19,318 bases of DNA from JACKLD01 sp049297695 (GCA_049297695.1 JBAQUT010000051.1:1-19318), one strand, 5' to 3'; counted from the first letter of the stretch, positions 1 through 7,229 are shown. The notes: generated by a model from the sequence alone, not told the origin. Made by a program: numbers and translations.

Positions 1-65
1 GGGTTAAGGGGCGCAGCCCCTTACGACGCAGTCGTCATGGCGAGCGCAGCGCGGCCATCTCCCAA
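1..65 (+). repeat. Dispersed triple-hairpin repeat, copy 1
   Basis: Three consecutive inverted repeats, each closing on a GCA loop. The first is TAAGGGGC/GCCCCTTA (5-12 with 16-23). The second is ACGAC/GTCGT (23-27 with 31-35). The third is ATGGCGAGC against GCGCGGCCAT (37-45 with 49-58), which pairs apart from one mismatch and one bulge. A second full copy lies at 15181-15246 and a copy of the third hairpin at 13371-13400. The third hairpin resembles the widespread intergenic GCGAGCGCAGCG-type repeats of many bacterial genomes; that link is from memory. No gene overlaps it. The copy touches the window edge, so its left boundary is unknown. Confidence 0.8.
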
Positions 66-105
66 GTATAATGTTGGTACACTCGCAACCGACAAACCAG
101 CGGGT

Positions 106-126
106 GCAGGGGGTGCAACCCCCTGC
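106..126. repeat. Perfect 9-bp hairpin with GCA loop in a gene-free stretch
   Basis: GCAGGGGGT (106-114) and ACCCCCTGC (118-126) are perfect complements around the loop GCA, the same loop as in the repeat at 1-65. The stretch 66-237 has no convincing gene. Besides this hairpin it holds a self-complementary 10-mer at 190-199 and C-rich sequence. The hairpin could be part of a larger repeat-derived region or a terminator for the methyltransferase gene, but no T-tract follows on the minus strand. Confidence 0.6.
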
Positions 127-237
127 CGTCCCCCTGCGTCATCCTCGGGGAGCACGGCCCACAAATCTACCAGATACCCCCACCCCCACGCCGCGCGGCA
201 ACCCGGGGACCCACGCGCAAGTGCTTCACAAAGCCGT

Positions 238-963
238 TCAAGATACTCTTGCAATAAAAACAAACTCCAAACCAGGCCTGTCAGGCGCATCTCGTATTTC
301 TTCAATAGTAAACCCAATTTTAACAAGCGCTGTTTGTATCTCATCCTTTGTACGAAAACGAAGTGTCGAGTGAGATTTTAAGATTTGGCCATCAGATTCA
401 AATACGTAAGTCCAAACAAAACTAACCAGACCATCAGACACATCTGTTACCTCACACCATCCTTCTACAATTCCCACTTTGGGTATGTTCAAACGGCAAT
501 ATGTCTTATCACGCGTCCAATTTTCCCATGCTTTCTTAGCTGGGTCTCTAACCTCAAATACTAAATAACCATTTGGTTTAAGAGCTTTCTTAATACACCT
601 AAGATTCTCTTCCCATGTAGCATCAGTCACAAAAACTTGAGCAACGTTTCCCACCATCACTGCCAAGTCAACTTGCAGGAGAGGCAGAGCAGACGTATCT
701 CCCAAAATCCAACGAATATTATCTGCATAGTTTTTGCCACGGGCTACATCTAACGAGGCGCTAGCTGGTTCTAAACCAACAACATCAAATCCTTCTTTAC
801 TTAACAAACACGAAAAACTACCTGTGCCACATCCAACATCTAGAACTGATTTAGCTTTCAGATTTTTAACGAGAGCCAAATAGTGCACTAAGTCATGTCG
901 CTCACCATCAAAAACGTCATAGATTTCTATCAGTCGCTTATCTTCAAAAATAGCATCTGCCAT
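238..963 (-). CDS. Class I SAM-dependent methyltransferase
   Basis: Probable cytoplasmic methyltransferase of 241 aa; the substrate cannot be told from sequence. Motif I is VLDVGCGTGS (residues 40-49), the glycine-rich S-adenosylmethionine loop. An acidic residue for the ribose follows in VVGLEP (E65), then GDTSALP (88-94) at the motif II/III position. The length fits a single Rossmann-fold domain without a fused partner. It starts 14 bp after the gyrB stop codon. Its Shine-Dalgarno sequence AGAAGGG overlaps that stop, so it is probably co-transcribed and translationally linked with gyrB. The gene is clearly more AT-rich than gyrB and uses A/T-ending codons, which suggests later acquisition. 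Family is well supported; function is open. Confidence 0.85.
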   Translation of the reverse strand: MADAIFEDKRLIEIYDVFDGERHDLVHYLALVKNLKAKSVLDVGCGTGSFSCLLSKEGFDVVGLEPASASLDVARGKNYADNIRWILGDTSALPLLQVDLAVMVGNVAQVFVTDATWEENLRCIKKALKPNGYLVFEVRDPAKKAWENWTRDKTYCRLNIPKVGIVEGWCEVTDVSDGLVSFVWTYVFESDGQILKSHSTLRFRTKDEIQTALVKIGFTIEEIRDAPDRPGLEFVFIARVS

Positions 964-977
964 TAAATAAAACCCTT

Positions 978-3470
978 CTAAACATCCAAATTCACCACAT
1001 TCAACGCATTGGCCGTAATAAAGTCCTTCCGCGGCTCCACCACATCGCCCATCAGCGTGGTGAAAATCTCGTTGCAGCGCAGGGCATCGTGCACCGTCAC
1101 TTGCAGCAACGTACGGTTGTTGGGGTCCAGCGTGGTTTCCAACAGCTGCTCGGCGTTCATTTCACCCAAACCTTTGTAGCGCTGAATAGCCCAGCCCTTG
1201 CTGCCCGCGGCCAACACGGCCTCGGCCAACGCGCCAGGGGTGGCAAAGGTTACAGGTTCTTCGCCCTGCTGATACACTCCGCCCGCCATCAACGGCTGCA
1301 AACTGGCCGCCACGTTCAGCAATTGGCGCAACGCGGGCAAACCCATCATGCTCCGCGTCAACACGCGGCTTTCGGGTATCGCCTCTTGCGTCCACGTAAT
1401 GTTCAGCATCCCGTGCCCGTCGCTTTGCGGTTGCGCGGCCACCTGCCAGTTGGTGCCTTCGGTGCGCTGCATTAACACCTTGGCCACGCTGCGGGCCAAA
1501 TCTTCGGCTTGGGGCAAGGTGTCCAAATCCGCCCCGCTGGCCTGAGCCGCCACCAACGCCCAACTTACAAGCGGGCTTACCTGCTGGCTTTCCAACTGCT
1601 TCACCAACGCACGGGCTTGATTGCCCAGCTTGAAGGTGGCTTCCAAATCCGCCCCCACACGCTTCTCGCCGTTTTTCAACACCACGCTGGCACCCGCCAA
1701 CCCTGTGGCGGCAAAAAACGCATCCTTGGCGGTTTCATCTTTCAAGTACTGCTCATTTTTCCCTTTGGCGGCGCGGTACAACGGCGGCTGGGCAATGTAC
1801 AAGTACCCGCCCTCAATCAACTGCGGCATGTTGCGGAAGAAGAACGTCAGCAACAACGTCCGGATATGGCTTCCATCCACGTCCGCGTCGGTCATGATGA
1901 TAATCTTGTGGTAACGCAGCTTTTCCACATTAAAGTCATCAGCCCCAATCCCCGTGCCCAACGCCTTCACCAACGTTCCAATTTCGGCATTCCCCAAAAT
2001 CTTGTCAAACCGTACCTTTTCCACGTTCAAAATCTTCCCGCGCAACGGCAAAATCGCTTGGGTTTGGCGGTGACGCCCTTGCTTCGCACTACCGCCCGCA
2101 CTGTCCCCCTCAACAATAAACAGTTCGCATTTGCTAGGGTCTTTTTCGCTGCAATCCGCCAACTTTCCAGGCAAGCTCGCAATGTCCAACGGGCTCTTGC
2201 GGCGCGCCAACTCCCGCGCCTTGCGGGCGGCATCCCGCGCCACAGCACTTTCAATTACTTTATTGATAACCGCCTTAGCATCGTTGGGGTTTTCTTCAAA
2301 AAACGCCGTCAACCACTCGGTTACCACCTGCTCCACCACGGGGCGCACTTCGCTGCTCACCAATTTGTCTTTGGTTTGGCTGCTAAATTTCGGGTCGGGC
2401 ACCTTCACACTCAACACGCAGGTCAACCCTTCGCGGGCATCATCCCCCGTCAGTGGTGCGGTCATTTTGTTCTTTTTAAGGATTCCGCTTTCTTCGGCAT
2501 ATTTGTTAATCACCCGCGTCATGGCCGCACGGAAGCCAATCACGTGCGTCCCCCCGTCCCGCTGGGGGATGTTGTTGGTAAACGGATACGTGTTTTCGCT
2601 GTACCCGTCGTTCCACTGCAACCCGCACTCCACGGTGATGGTTTTATCCCCCGTATCCTTGTCGGCCTTGAAATAAATGGCGTCGCTGGTAATGCGCGTG
2701 CGGCTGCGGTCAATGTGCTGCACAAACGCCTTCACCCCGCCCTCGTAAAACAGCACGGTTTCTTTGGGTTTCCCAGCCTCGTCCAGCGTGCGTTCATCCC
2801 GCAACGTAATGTGCACACCGCTGTTCAAAAACGCCAATTCCCGCATGCGGTTCAGCAAGGTATCGTAGCTGAATTCCACCGCCGTAAACGTCTCTTTGCT
2901 GGGCGTAAATCGCACTTCCGTCCCACGTTGGCCGTCCGCCGCCTTGCCAACTTCCTTCAGCGGATATTTCGCCTCTCCATCCGCAAACTCCATATAATAT
3001 TCTTTACCACCACGCCAAATCCGCAACCCAAGGTGCGTGCTCAGCGCGTTCACCACACTCACACCCACCCCGTGCAACCCGCCCGAAACCTTATAGCTGT
3101 TCTGGTCAAATTTACCACCCGCGTGAAGCTTGGTCATAATCACCTCGGCCGCACTCACACCTTCTTCGGGGTGAATATCCACGGGTATCCCACGCCCGTT
3201 GTCTTTCACGCTGGCACTGCCGTCGCTGTGCAAGGTTACCAAAATACGGTCGCAATGCCCCGCCAAACTTTCGTCAATGGCGTTGTCCAAGGTTTCATAT
3301 ACCATGTGGTGCAGGCCGGTGCCGTCATCGGTATCGCCAATGTACATGCCGGGGCGTTTCCGCACGGCATCCAACCCGCGCAACACGCGGATGCTGCTGG
3401 CCCCATATGCCTTATCTTCGGCATTTAAAACTTGGTTTTCAATCTCTTGCGTGGTAGCTTGCTTGCTCAT
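978..3470 (-). CDS. gyrB: DNA gyrase subunit B
   Basis: ATPase subunit of the type II topoisomerase that introduces negative supercoils; it works as GyrA2GyrB2. The 830 aa begin with a GHKL ATPase domain: DNAID at 62-66, DNGRG at 90-94 and GLHGVG at 131-136. A transducer domain follows, then the TOPRIM domain with EGDSAGG (E454) and the metal-binding D528-x-D530-x-D532. The tail carries QRYKGLGEMN. The long segment between TOPRIM and tail is the extra domain known from Gram-negative GyrB, which explains a length near the E. coli protein (804 aa). The ATG at 3470 is preceded by AAGGA about 10 bases upstream. It lies 109 bp downstream of recF on the same strand, as in the classical replication cluster. 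The gap has no obvious terminator but contains T/G-rich near-repeats on the coding strand. Confidence 0.98.
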   Translation of the reverse strand: MSKQATTQEIENQVLNAEDKAYGASSIRVLRGLDAVRKRPGMYIGDTDDGTGLHHMVYETLDNAIDESLAGHCDRILVTLHSDGSASVKDNGRGIPVDIHPEEGVSAAEVIMTKLHAGGKFDQNSYKVSGGLHGVGVSVVNALSTHLGLRIWRGGKEYYMEFADGEAKYPLKEVGKAADGQRGTEVRFTPSKETFTAVEFSYDTLLNRMRELAFLNSGVHITLRDERTLDEAGKPKETVLFYEGGVKAFVQHIDRSRTRITSDAIYFKADKDTGDKTITVECGLQWNDGYSENTYPFTNNIPQRDGGTHVIGFRAAMTRVINKYAEESGILKKNKMTAPLTGDDAREGLTCVLSVKVPDPKFSSQTKDKLVSSEVRPVVEQVVTEWLTAFFEENPNDAKAVINKVIESAVARDAARKARELARRKSPLDIASLPGKLADCSEKDPSKCELFIVEGDSAGGSAKQGRHRQTQAILPLRGKILNVEKVRFDKILGNAEIGTLVKALGTGIGADDFNVEKLRYHKIIIMTDADVDGSHIRTLLLTFFFRNMPQLIEGGYLYIAQPPLYRAAKGKNEQYLKDETAKDAFFAATGLAGASVVLKNGEKRVGADLEATFKLGNQARALVKQLESQQVSPLVSWALVAAQASGADLDTLPQAEDLARSVAKVLMQRTEGTNWQVAAQPQSDGHGMLNITWTQEAIPESRVLTRSMMGLPALRQLLNVAASLQPLMAGGVYQQGEEPVTFATPGALAEAVLAAGSKGWAIQRYKGLGEMNAEQLLETTLDPNNRTLLQVTVHDALRCNEIFTTLMGDVVEPRKDFITANALNVVNLDV

Positions 3471-3579
3471 GAGGTCATTCCTTTTTTGATACCCTCAAAC
3501 ATACCCCAAAAACCCCACAAAAGCCACAAAAATCCGCCATTTTACCCCTCATTCAACCGCCTGTTTTCAGGGCAGGTTT

Positions 3580-4683
3580 TTACGCCGTTTCCATGCCGAT
3601 TATTTGCACCCCATCTCGCACCTCCATCGCCACATCACTCACCCACGCCTGAACCCCCAAACCCACCAGCATCTCCACCGCTTCCGCTTTGCCCGCCGCA
3701 TCCAAATGGGCCCCCAATTCATCCACCAACACCAGCGGAACAATCCCCGTCGCCATCACCGCCCGCACCTGTCCGCCCAGCCACCGCAACATCACCCGCT
3801 TGTGCTGCCCGCTGGAAGATTGCTTGGCAACAACCCACTCCTCACGGGGCGCAGCCCCGTCCCGTAACCTGTCATCCTGTAATCCCGTAATCCGTAACTG
3901 CGCCACCACATCCACCGTGTTCGGCCCCGCGCTGGTGCGCTCCAACCGCGTATCAATCTCACGGCTCCGCTCCAACTTGCCTTTCAAAGCAGCTACAGGG
4001 TCCGCCGCCACCAATACCTCTTGGGCCGCTCCTCCCAACTCCAGCTTCAACCCCTCCAGATGCCCCTGCAACCCCTCCAAATACCCTTTTCGCCCCGCCA
4101 ACACCTTCACTCCCCATACGGCAGCCTGATACTCCTCCGCCTCCAGCCAATCCGCCGCGCCACCCTGCATCAAAATCCGCAACCGGTTTTTGCTGTGCTG
4201 GGTGTAACGGTCCACCGCTTCGCCATGCCCCGCCACCACCATGCCCGCCCACGCATCCAACAACGCCCGCCGCCCGCTGGGAGATTCGTAAAACACCCGG
4301 TCCAACTCCGGCACCAAACTCACCACGCACACCCGCCCCGCCAAATCCTCCACCTTCCCCTCCACACCATCCACCACCACCTGCCGCTGCCCTCCGCGAT
4401 ACTGCAAACCCAAACTTCCCTCCTGTAACCTGTCACCAGTCATCCTGTAATCCATAAACACCGCCCACCCCTCCCGCTCGCACCCCACCTTCACCATCTC
4501 TTTGGCATCATCCCCCACCAACCCGCGGCTGCCATCCAGCAAACTCAACGCCTCCAACACACTGGTTTTCCCCACCCCATTGGGCCCCACCAACACCACC
4601 ACACCCACTTCGGGCAAAGCCTCATGCTCCCAACGTGCAAGGTTCCGAAAGTTCGTCAGAACAAGGTGGATAATCGCTGTCAT
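3580..4683 (-). CDS. recF: DNA replication and repair protein RecF
   Basis: SMC-like ATPase that helps load RecA at single-strand gaps together with RecO and RecR. In 367 aa it shows Walker A GPNGVGKTS (33-41), the RecF-typical PSGRRALLD (135-143), the ABC signature SSSGQHKR (289-296) and Walker B LVLVDELGAHLD (317-328). The chosen ATG at 4683 forms a 4-bp ATGA overlap with the stop of the upstream phosphatase gene and begins a typical RecF N-terminus; an ATG seven codons upstream is less likely. Two stretches, around residues 79-91 and 263-282, share the pattern MTGDRLQ/LQDDRLRDG and correspond to related DNA repeats inserted in frame. Walker and signature motifs are intact, so the protein is probably functional. 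Confidence 0.93.
   Translation of the reverse strand: MTAIIHLVLTNFRNLARWEHEALPEVGVVVLVGPNGVGKTSVLEALSLLDGSRGLVGDDAKEMVKVGCEREGWAVFMDYRMTGDRLQEGSLGLQYRGGQRQVVVDGVEGKVEDLAGRVCVVSLVPELDRVFYESPSGRRALLDAWAGMVVAGHGEAVDRYTQHSKNRLRILMQGGAADWLEAEEYQAAVWGVKVLAGRKGYLEGLQGHLEGLKLELGGAAQEVLVAADPVAALKGKLERSREIDTRLERTSAGPNTVDVVAQLRITGLQDDRLRDGAAPREEWVVAKQSSSGQHKRVMLRWLGGQVRAVMATGIVPLVLVDELGAHLDAAGKAEAVEMLVGLGVQAWVSDVAMEVRDGVQIIGMETA
3844..3899 (-). repeat. In-frame repeat insertion in recF, copy A
   Basis: On the coding strand this stretch reads tandem octamers of the GGATTACG/GGATTACA/GGATGACA type, then AGGTTACGGG. It ends in a perfect hairpin ACGGGGC-GCA-GCCCCGT (3844-3860 on the plus strand), with the same GCA loop as the intergenic repeats. 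It encodes roughly RecF residues 263-282. By my recollection, other RecF proteins have no equivalent extra residues just before the signature motif. Shares a 15-base core with copy B at 4420-4456. Confidence 0.7.
4420..4456 (-). repeat. In-frame repeat insertion in recF, copy B
   Basis: The coding strand contains GGATTACAGGATGAC, identical over 15 bases to copy A (3844-3899), then a TGGTGAC unit and AGGTTACAGGA. It encodes RecF residues about 79-91 (containing MTGDRLQEG). It lacks the GCA hairpin of copy A. Two related insertions in one gene, both keeping the reading frame, argue for a mobile small repeat tolerated in surface loops. Confidence 0.6.
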
Positions 4684-5267
4684 GCAACTTCTTCTATGTC
4701 CCAACCTTTGGCAGTAGGAGAAAAACGATAGGGAATAGCATTACGAGTATGAAAACCTTTATCACCAAAACATATATGCTGAAGGGCATGAAAAACTCCC
4801 CCATGAGACACAATCAGCACGTCACTATCACCCAAAATTTCCCTCATAGTGTCTGCAACACGAATATTCATATCTTGATACGACTCACTCTCCACATGAG
4901 GAACAACAGGCGCATCCAACTGCCCTTCCAATCCATTTTCTTTTAAAATATCTACCCACAATTTTCCTTCCCCTGGCCCCGCATAACGCTCCTTCAAGCC
5001 TACATGTGTTTCCAAAGATATGTTCTTGGAGTGATTTTCACAAATAATCTCTGCTGTCCGCCAAGCTCTTATAAGTGGGCTTGAAATAATTTTTGAAAAA
5101 CGTATGTGCAATATTTTGCGCGCTGCCATAACCGCCTCAGATTCACCTACACTGTTCAGAGGTATATCTATATGTCCCTGAAACCGTTTTTCCAAATTCC
5201 AATCGGTCTGCCCATGCCGTACAAAATAAAACGGCACTTTCGGTATGTCTAAAAGCTTTGAACTCAT
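4680..5267 (-). CDS. Histidine phosphatase family protein (phosphoglycerate mutase-like)
   Basis: 195-aa cytoplasmic protein of the branch-1 histidine phosphatase superfamily. The phosphohistidine motif RHGQTDWN is at 17-24 (catalytic H18). A phosphate-binding arginine lies in SSPLIRAWRTAEI (R67 or R70), the acid region is LKERYAGPGEG (91-101), and the second histidine is in VSHGG (H155). Substrate is unknown; relatives include cobalamin, phosphoserine and sugar-phosphate phosphatases. Start at ATG 5267 is chosen because the RHG motif sits about 16 residues in, as usual, and GAAAGG precedes it by 8 bases; the open frame further upstream (to 5393) falls in structured non-coding sequence. The stop overlaps the recF start (ATGA). 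It is more AT-rich than recF and gyrB and interrupts the usual dnaN-recF order. Confidence 0.88.
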   Translation of the reverse strand: MSSKLLDIPKVPFYFVRHGQTDWNLEKRFQGHIDIPLNSVGESEAVMAARKILHIRFSKIISSPLIRAWRTAEIICENHSKNISLETHVGLKERYAGPGEGKLWVDILKENGLEGQLDAPVVPHVESESYQDMNIRVADTMREILGDSDVLIVSHGGVFHALQHICFGDKGFHTRNAIPYRFSPTAKGWDIEEVA

Positions 5268-5288
5268 GTCTCTGACCTTTCTTCTCTC

Positions 5289-5623
5289 CAAACAGAACCG
5301 CCCCGCCCGAGGGAGAAAGGGCGAGGCGTTGGTGTTCTGCTTTCGCTGCGTCTCGGAACGGGTCGGGCTGCCTGTCCACCATAGCTTTCTCAAGCGAAGG
5401 AGGAGGAAGAGGGATAGGGTTCCCTTCTTGCTGCCGAAATTTTTGGTTTTTAAACGTTCTTCCCTTTTATCCGTTCACAACGAAACTTTGGCCAGCCAGA
5501 AAATCAACAGGCCGAGACTTAAAATGCTTTTCGGCGAGAACCAGCCCGACGTGTACATGGTTGTGGTACACGAGGACTGGAAGCGCAGACGAAAAGTATT
5601 TTAAGGCCGGCATGTTGGTTTTC
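5289..5623 (+). ncRNA. Candidate structured RNA or palindromic element, unknown family
   Basis: The gap between dnaN and the phosphatase gene holds several inverted repeats in a row. Hairpin I has CAGAAC/GTTCTG (5293-5298 with 5334-5339) enclosing CGCC/GGCG and CGCCC/GGGCG. Hairpin II has CTTTCGCT/AGCGAAGG (5340-5347 with 5393-5400), one U-G pair. Hairpin III has AAGAGGGA against TCCCTTCTT (5407-5414 with 5421-5429), one bulge. Then comes the long nested hairpin 5499-5623. The three imperfect positions in hairpin II and the long hairpin are G-U wobbles in a plus-strand transcript and A-C mismatches in the other, which weakly favours plus-strand RNA. I see no match to tmRNA, RNase P, SRP or 6S RNA, and no clear promoter. 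A decayed mobile palindrome is the alternative. Confidence 0.35.
5499..5623. other. 125-nt nested long hairpin just past dnaN
   Basis: Pairing is directly visible. The outer stem is 5499-5509 with 5613-5623 (11 bp, one G-U). GCCG/CGGC (5511-5514 with 5608-5611) follows, then a 16-bp stem 5518-5533 with 5590-5605 containing one G-U. Inside lie GCG/CGC, CCAG/CTGG (5541-5544 with 5577-5580) and an apical CGTGTAC/GTACACG (5550-5556 with 5566-5572) with a 9-nt loop. It begins 2 bp from the dnaN stop codon, so on the minus strand it could act as a transcription barrier for dnaN, although no T-tract follows. Flanking target duplications were not evident. Confidence 0.85.
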
Positions 5624-5625
5624 CT

Positions 5626-6741
5626 CTACACCCGCATCGGCATGACCACAAACATCGTCGCATCATCACTGGGGTCACGCACCAACACAGGGCTGGCGGA
5701 ATCTTTAAAGCAAAACGCCATATCGTCGGCCACCACTTGCCCGCCAATATCGGTCAGGTAACGGGAGTTAAAACCAACTTCCAACGGGCTGCCCGCATAC
5801 TCCACTTTCACTTCTTCGCGGGCGTTTTCCTGGTCGGGGTTGTTGGCGGTCAAGGTCACCGTGCCGCCATCCACCGCAAAGCGTACCGAGCGGGTTTTCT
5901 CGTGGCTCAAAATGCTCACACGGTCCACCGCCTGCAACAAGCTCTTGCGGGATACCGTCATGCGGCTGTCGTTCCCTTTGGGGATAACCCGCTCGTAATC
6001 CGGATAATTCGCGTCAATCACCTTGCTGGTCAGGGTAATGTCCCCCGCCATGGCCTGAATTTTTTTCTCATTCACCACCATATGAACGGTCTTGGCTTCA
6101 TCGGCCAACTTGCGCAGCTCGGCTACACACTTGCGGGGCAAAATCACACCCGCCATCTCTTCGGCACCTTCAGGGCATGCCATGTCGGCCTTGGCCAAAC
6201 GGTGACCATCCGTCGCCACGGTCCGCAACACATGAGCACCTTCCACTTCCACCACATGCCAGTACACACCGGTCAGGTAGGCACGGGTTTCGTCGCTGCT
6301 GGCGGCAAACTGCACCTTATCCAACATCTTTTTCACGTCCGCACTGTGCATATCAAAACTCACACCGCCATCCACCTTGGTCATATCGGGAAAGGCCTCC
6401 GCCCCCAACGTCGCCAAACTGAACTTGGCCTTGCCAGCGCTGATGGCCAAACGGCTGCCGCCATCCGCCAAATCCATGGCCACCATCACACCTTCAGGTA
6501 TCTTGCTCACAATCTCAAACAACTTGGCGGCGCTTACGGTGGTCACACCGGCTTCATCCACAAACGCTTCAGCCACACCTTGCACGGCAAGGTCGTTGTC
6601 CGTCGCAGTTGTTTCCAACTTGTTGTCGGCAGCCTTCAACCGCACGTTGCCCAAAATGGCGATGCTGGTGCGTTTTTCAACTACGGCGCTCATGTGGCGC
6701 AGGGCACGGAACAAGGTTTCGCGAGAGATGCTGAGTTTCAT
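5626..6741 (-). CDS. dnaN: DNA polymerase III beta subunit (sliding clamp)
   Basis: Ring-shaped processivity clamp that tethers DNA polymerase III and other DNA-processing proteins to DNA. The 371 aa match full family length. It opens with MKLSISRETLFRALRHMSAV and contains the usual TDNDLAVQG and ATDGHRLA motifs of the three repeated clamp domains. It ends in VVMPMRV, the conserved C-terminal hydrophobic motif. The ATG at 6741 has no Shine-Dalgarno at normal distance; the nearest AGGAG (6759-6763) serves a four-codon ORF whose stop overlaps this start (see 6738-6752). dnaA is not adjacent; it lies 3.6 kb away on the other strand. Confidence 0.97.
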   Translation of the reverse strand: MKLSISRETLFRALRHMSAVVEKRTSIAILGNVRLKAADNKLETTATDNDLAVQGVAEAFVDEAGVTTVSAAKLFEIVSKIPEGVMVAMDLADGGSRLAISAGKAKFSLATLGAEAFPDMTKVDGGVSFDMHSADVKKMLDKVQFAASSDETRAYLTGVYWHVVEVEGAHVLRTVATDGHRLAKADMACPEGAEEMAGVILPRKCVAELRKLADEAKTVHMVVNEKKIQAMAGDITLTSKVIDANYPDYERVIPKGNDSRMTVSRKSLLQAVDRVSILSHEKTRSVRFAVDGGTVTLTANNPDQENAREEVKVEYAGSPLEVGFNSRYLTDIGGQVVADDMAFCFKDSASPVLVRDPSDDATMFVVMPMRV

Positions 6742-6752
6742 GCCGCCAACAT
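6738..6752 (-). promoter_or_regulatory. Four-codon leader ORF overlapping the dnaN start
   Basis: AGGAG (6759-6763) lies 6 bases before an ATG at 6752, which opens ATG TTG GCG GCA TGA. The stop codon overlaps the dnaN start as ATGA. From the same AGGAG the dnaN ATG is 17 bases away, too far for normal initiation. Ribosomes may therefore start on the mini-ORF and reinitiate on dnaN. Inferred from spacing alone. Confidence 0.4.
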
Positions 6753-6841
6753 ATCACACTCCTGTGGCCCGTCACCCACATCTAGGGGCATTTGCCCGCA
6801 AAATGGGCACGAACGTATCCAACATATGGGGTTAGAGCTTT

Positions 6842-6991
6842 CTATTTTAGCATTTCAATATGTTGCTGGTTCAACTCCGTTGCACGCGCCTTGCCCATCA
6901 ACCCACTCACCTTCTGCACTGCAGCCGTTACCAAAGCCCCCATAGCAATGCCCACCACCACCACAATCACAATGCCCATCTTGCGCTGCAT
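6842..6991 (-). CDS. Small single-span membrane protein (hypothetical)
   Basis: A 49-codon ORF beginning MQRKMGIVIVVVVGIAMG and ending in IEMLK. Residues about 6-24 (GIVIVVVVGIAMGALVTAA) form a convincing transmembrane helix after a basic N-terminus, followed by a short polar tail with LNQQHIEMLK. It lies 100 bp upstream of dnaN in the same direction, where dnaA often sits. Only a weak AGG about 10 bases before the ATG serves as ribosome binding site. The hydrophobic block and correct charge order support a real gene, but no family is recognised. Confidence 0.5.
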   Translation of the reverse strand: MQRKMGIVIVVVVGIAMGALVTAAVQKVSGLMGKARATELNQQHIEMLK

Positions 6992-7020
6992 AACTTACAG
7001 CCTACGCCACACAAATACTC

Positions 7021-7048
7021 TTGATAACCCCACCGCCTTCCTTATACT
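7021..7048 (+). promoter_or_regulatory. Sigma70-type promoter for the upstream ORF and zinc-finger gene
   Basis: TTGATA (7021-7026), 16-bp spacer, TATACT (7043-7048); five of six consensus bases in each box. Transcription would start near 7055 and run through the 43-codon ORF at 7098 into the zinc-finger gene. Confidence 0.65.
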
Positions 7049-7097
7049 CATCTCAACCGAAAGAACCAGATACCTCTTGTAAAATAGAGGCATCGGG

Positions 7098-7229
7098 ATG
7101 GATTTTTGTGATATTGAGGACCGTGGAAGCGTAAGCGTACATCTCTTGGTACGTGCGAACCGCGAAAGCCGAAATAGCACCAAAAGCCGCCCGAGGACGA
7201 ACATTTTAAAAGAGGTATTCCATGGCTGA
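7098..7229 (+). CDS. 43-codon upstream ORF coupled to zinc-finger gene
   Basis: ATG at 7098 is preceded by AGAGG with a 7-base spacer. The frame stays open for 43 codons (starts MDFCDIEDRGSVSVHLLV, ends ILKEVFHG) and stops in a TGA that overlaps the next gene's start by 8 bases (ATGGCTGA). The product would be small, basic and soluble with one Cys; no family recognised. It fills the leader between a strong promoter and the downstream start, so it could be a true small protein, a regulatory leader peptide, or chance reading through a structured 5' UTR: the segment also has GCGTAC/GTACGT around 7135-7154 that can form a hairpin. Confidence 0.4.
   Translation: MDFCDIEDRGSVSVHLLVRANRESRNSTKSRPRTNILKEVFHG

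Noticed and set aside
67..72. TATAAT box just after repeat copy 1
   Set aside because: No -35 box at a workable distance and no gene follows on the plus strand.
1509..3428. A 639-codon open frame on the plus strand opposite gyrB
   Set aside because: It is antisense to an unmistakable full-length gyrB; its Arg/His/Gln-rich sequence is the mirror of gyrB codon bias and shows no domain.
5268..5393. Longer N-terminus for the histidine phosphatase (start at 5393)
   Set aside because: The extra 42 residues have no family similarity and would be encoded by the hairpin region; the start at 5267 has a good ribosome site and normal distance to the RHG motif.
5245..5604. A 119-codon plus-strand open frame across the dnaN-phosphatase gap
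   Set aside because: It begins inside the phosphatase gene, has poly-Arg/Lys tracts produced by purine runs, no ribosome site, and its second half is the long hairpin; structure explains the region better.
5737..6945. A 402-codon open frame on the plus strand opposite dnaN
   Set aside because: It mirrors the complete dnaN gene and has no recognisable motif or ribosome site.
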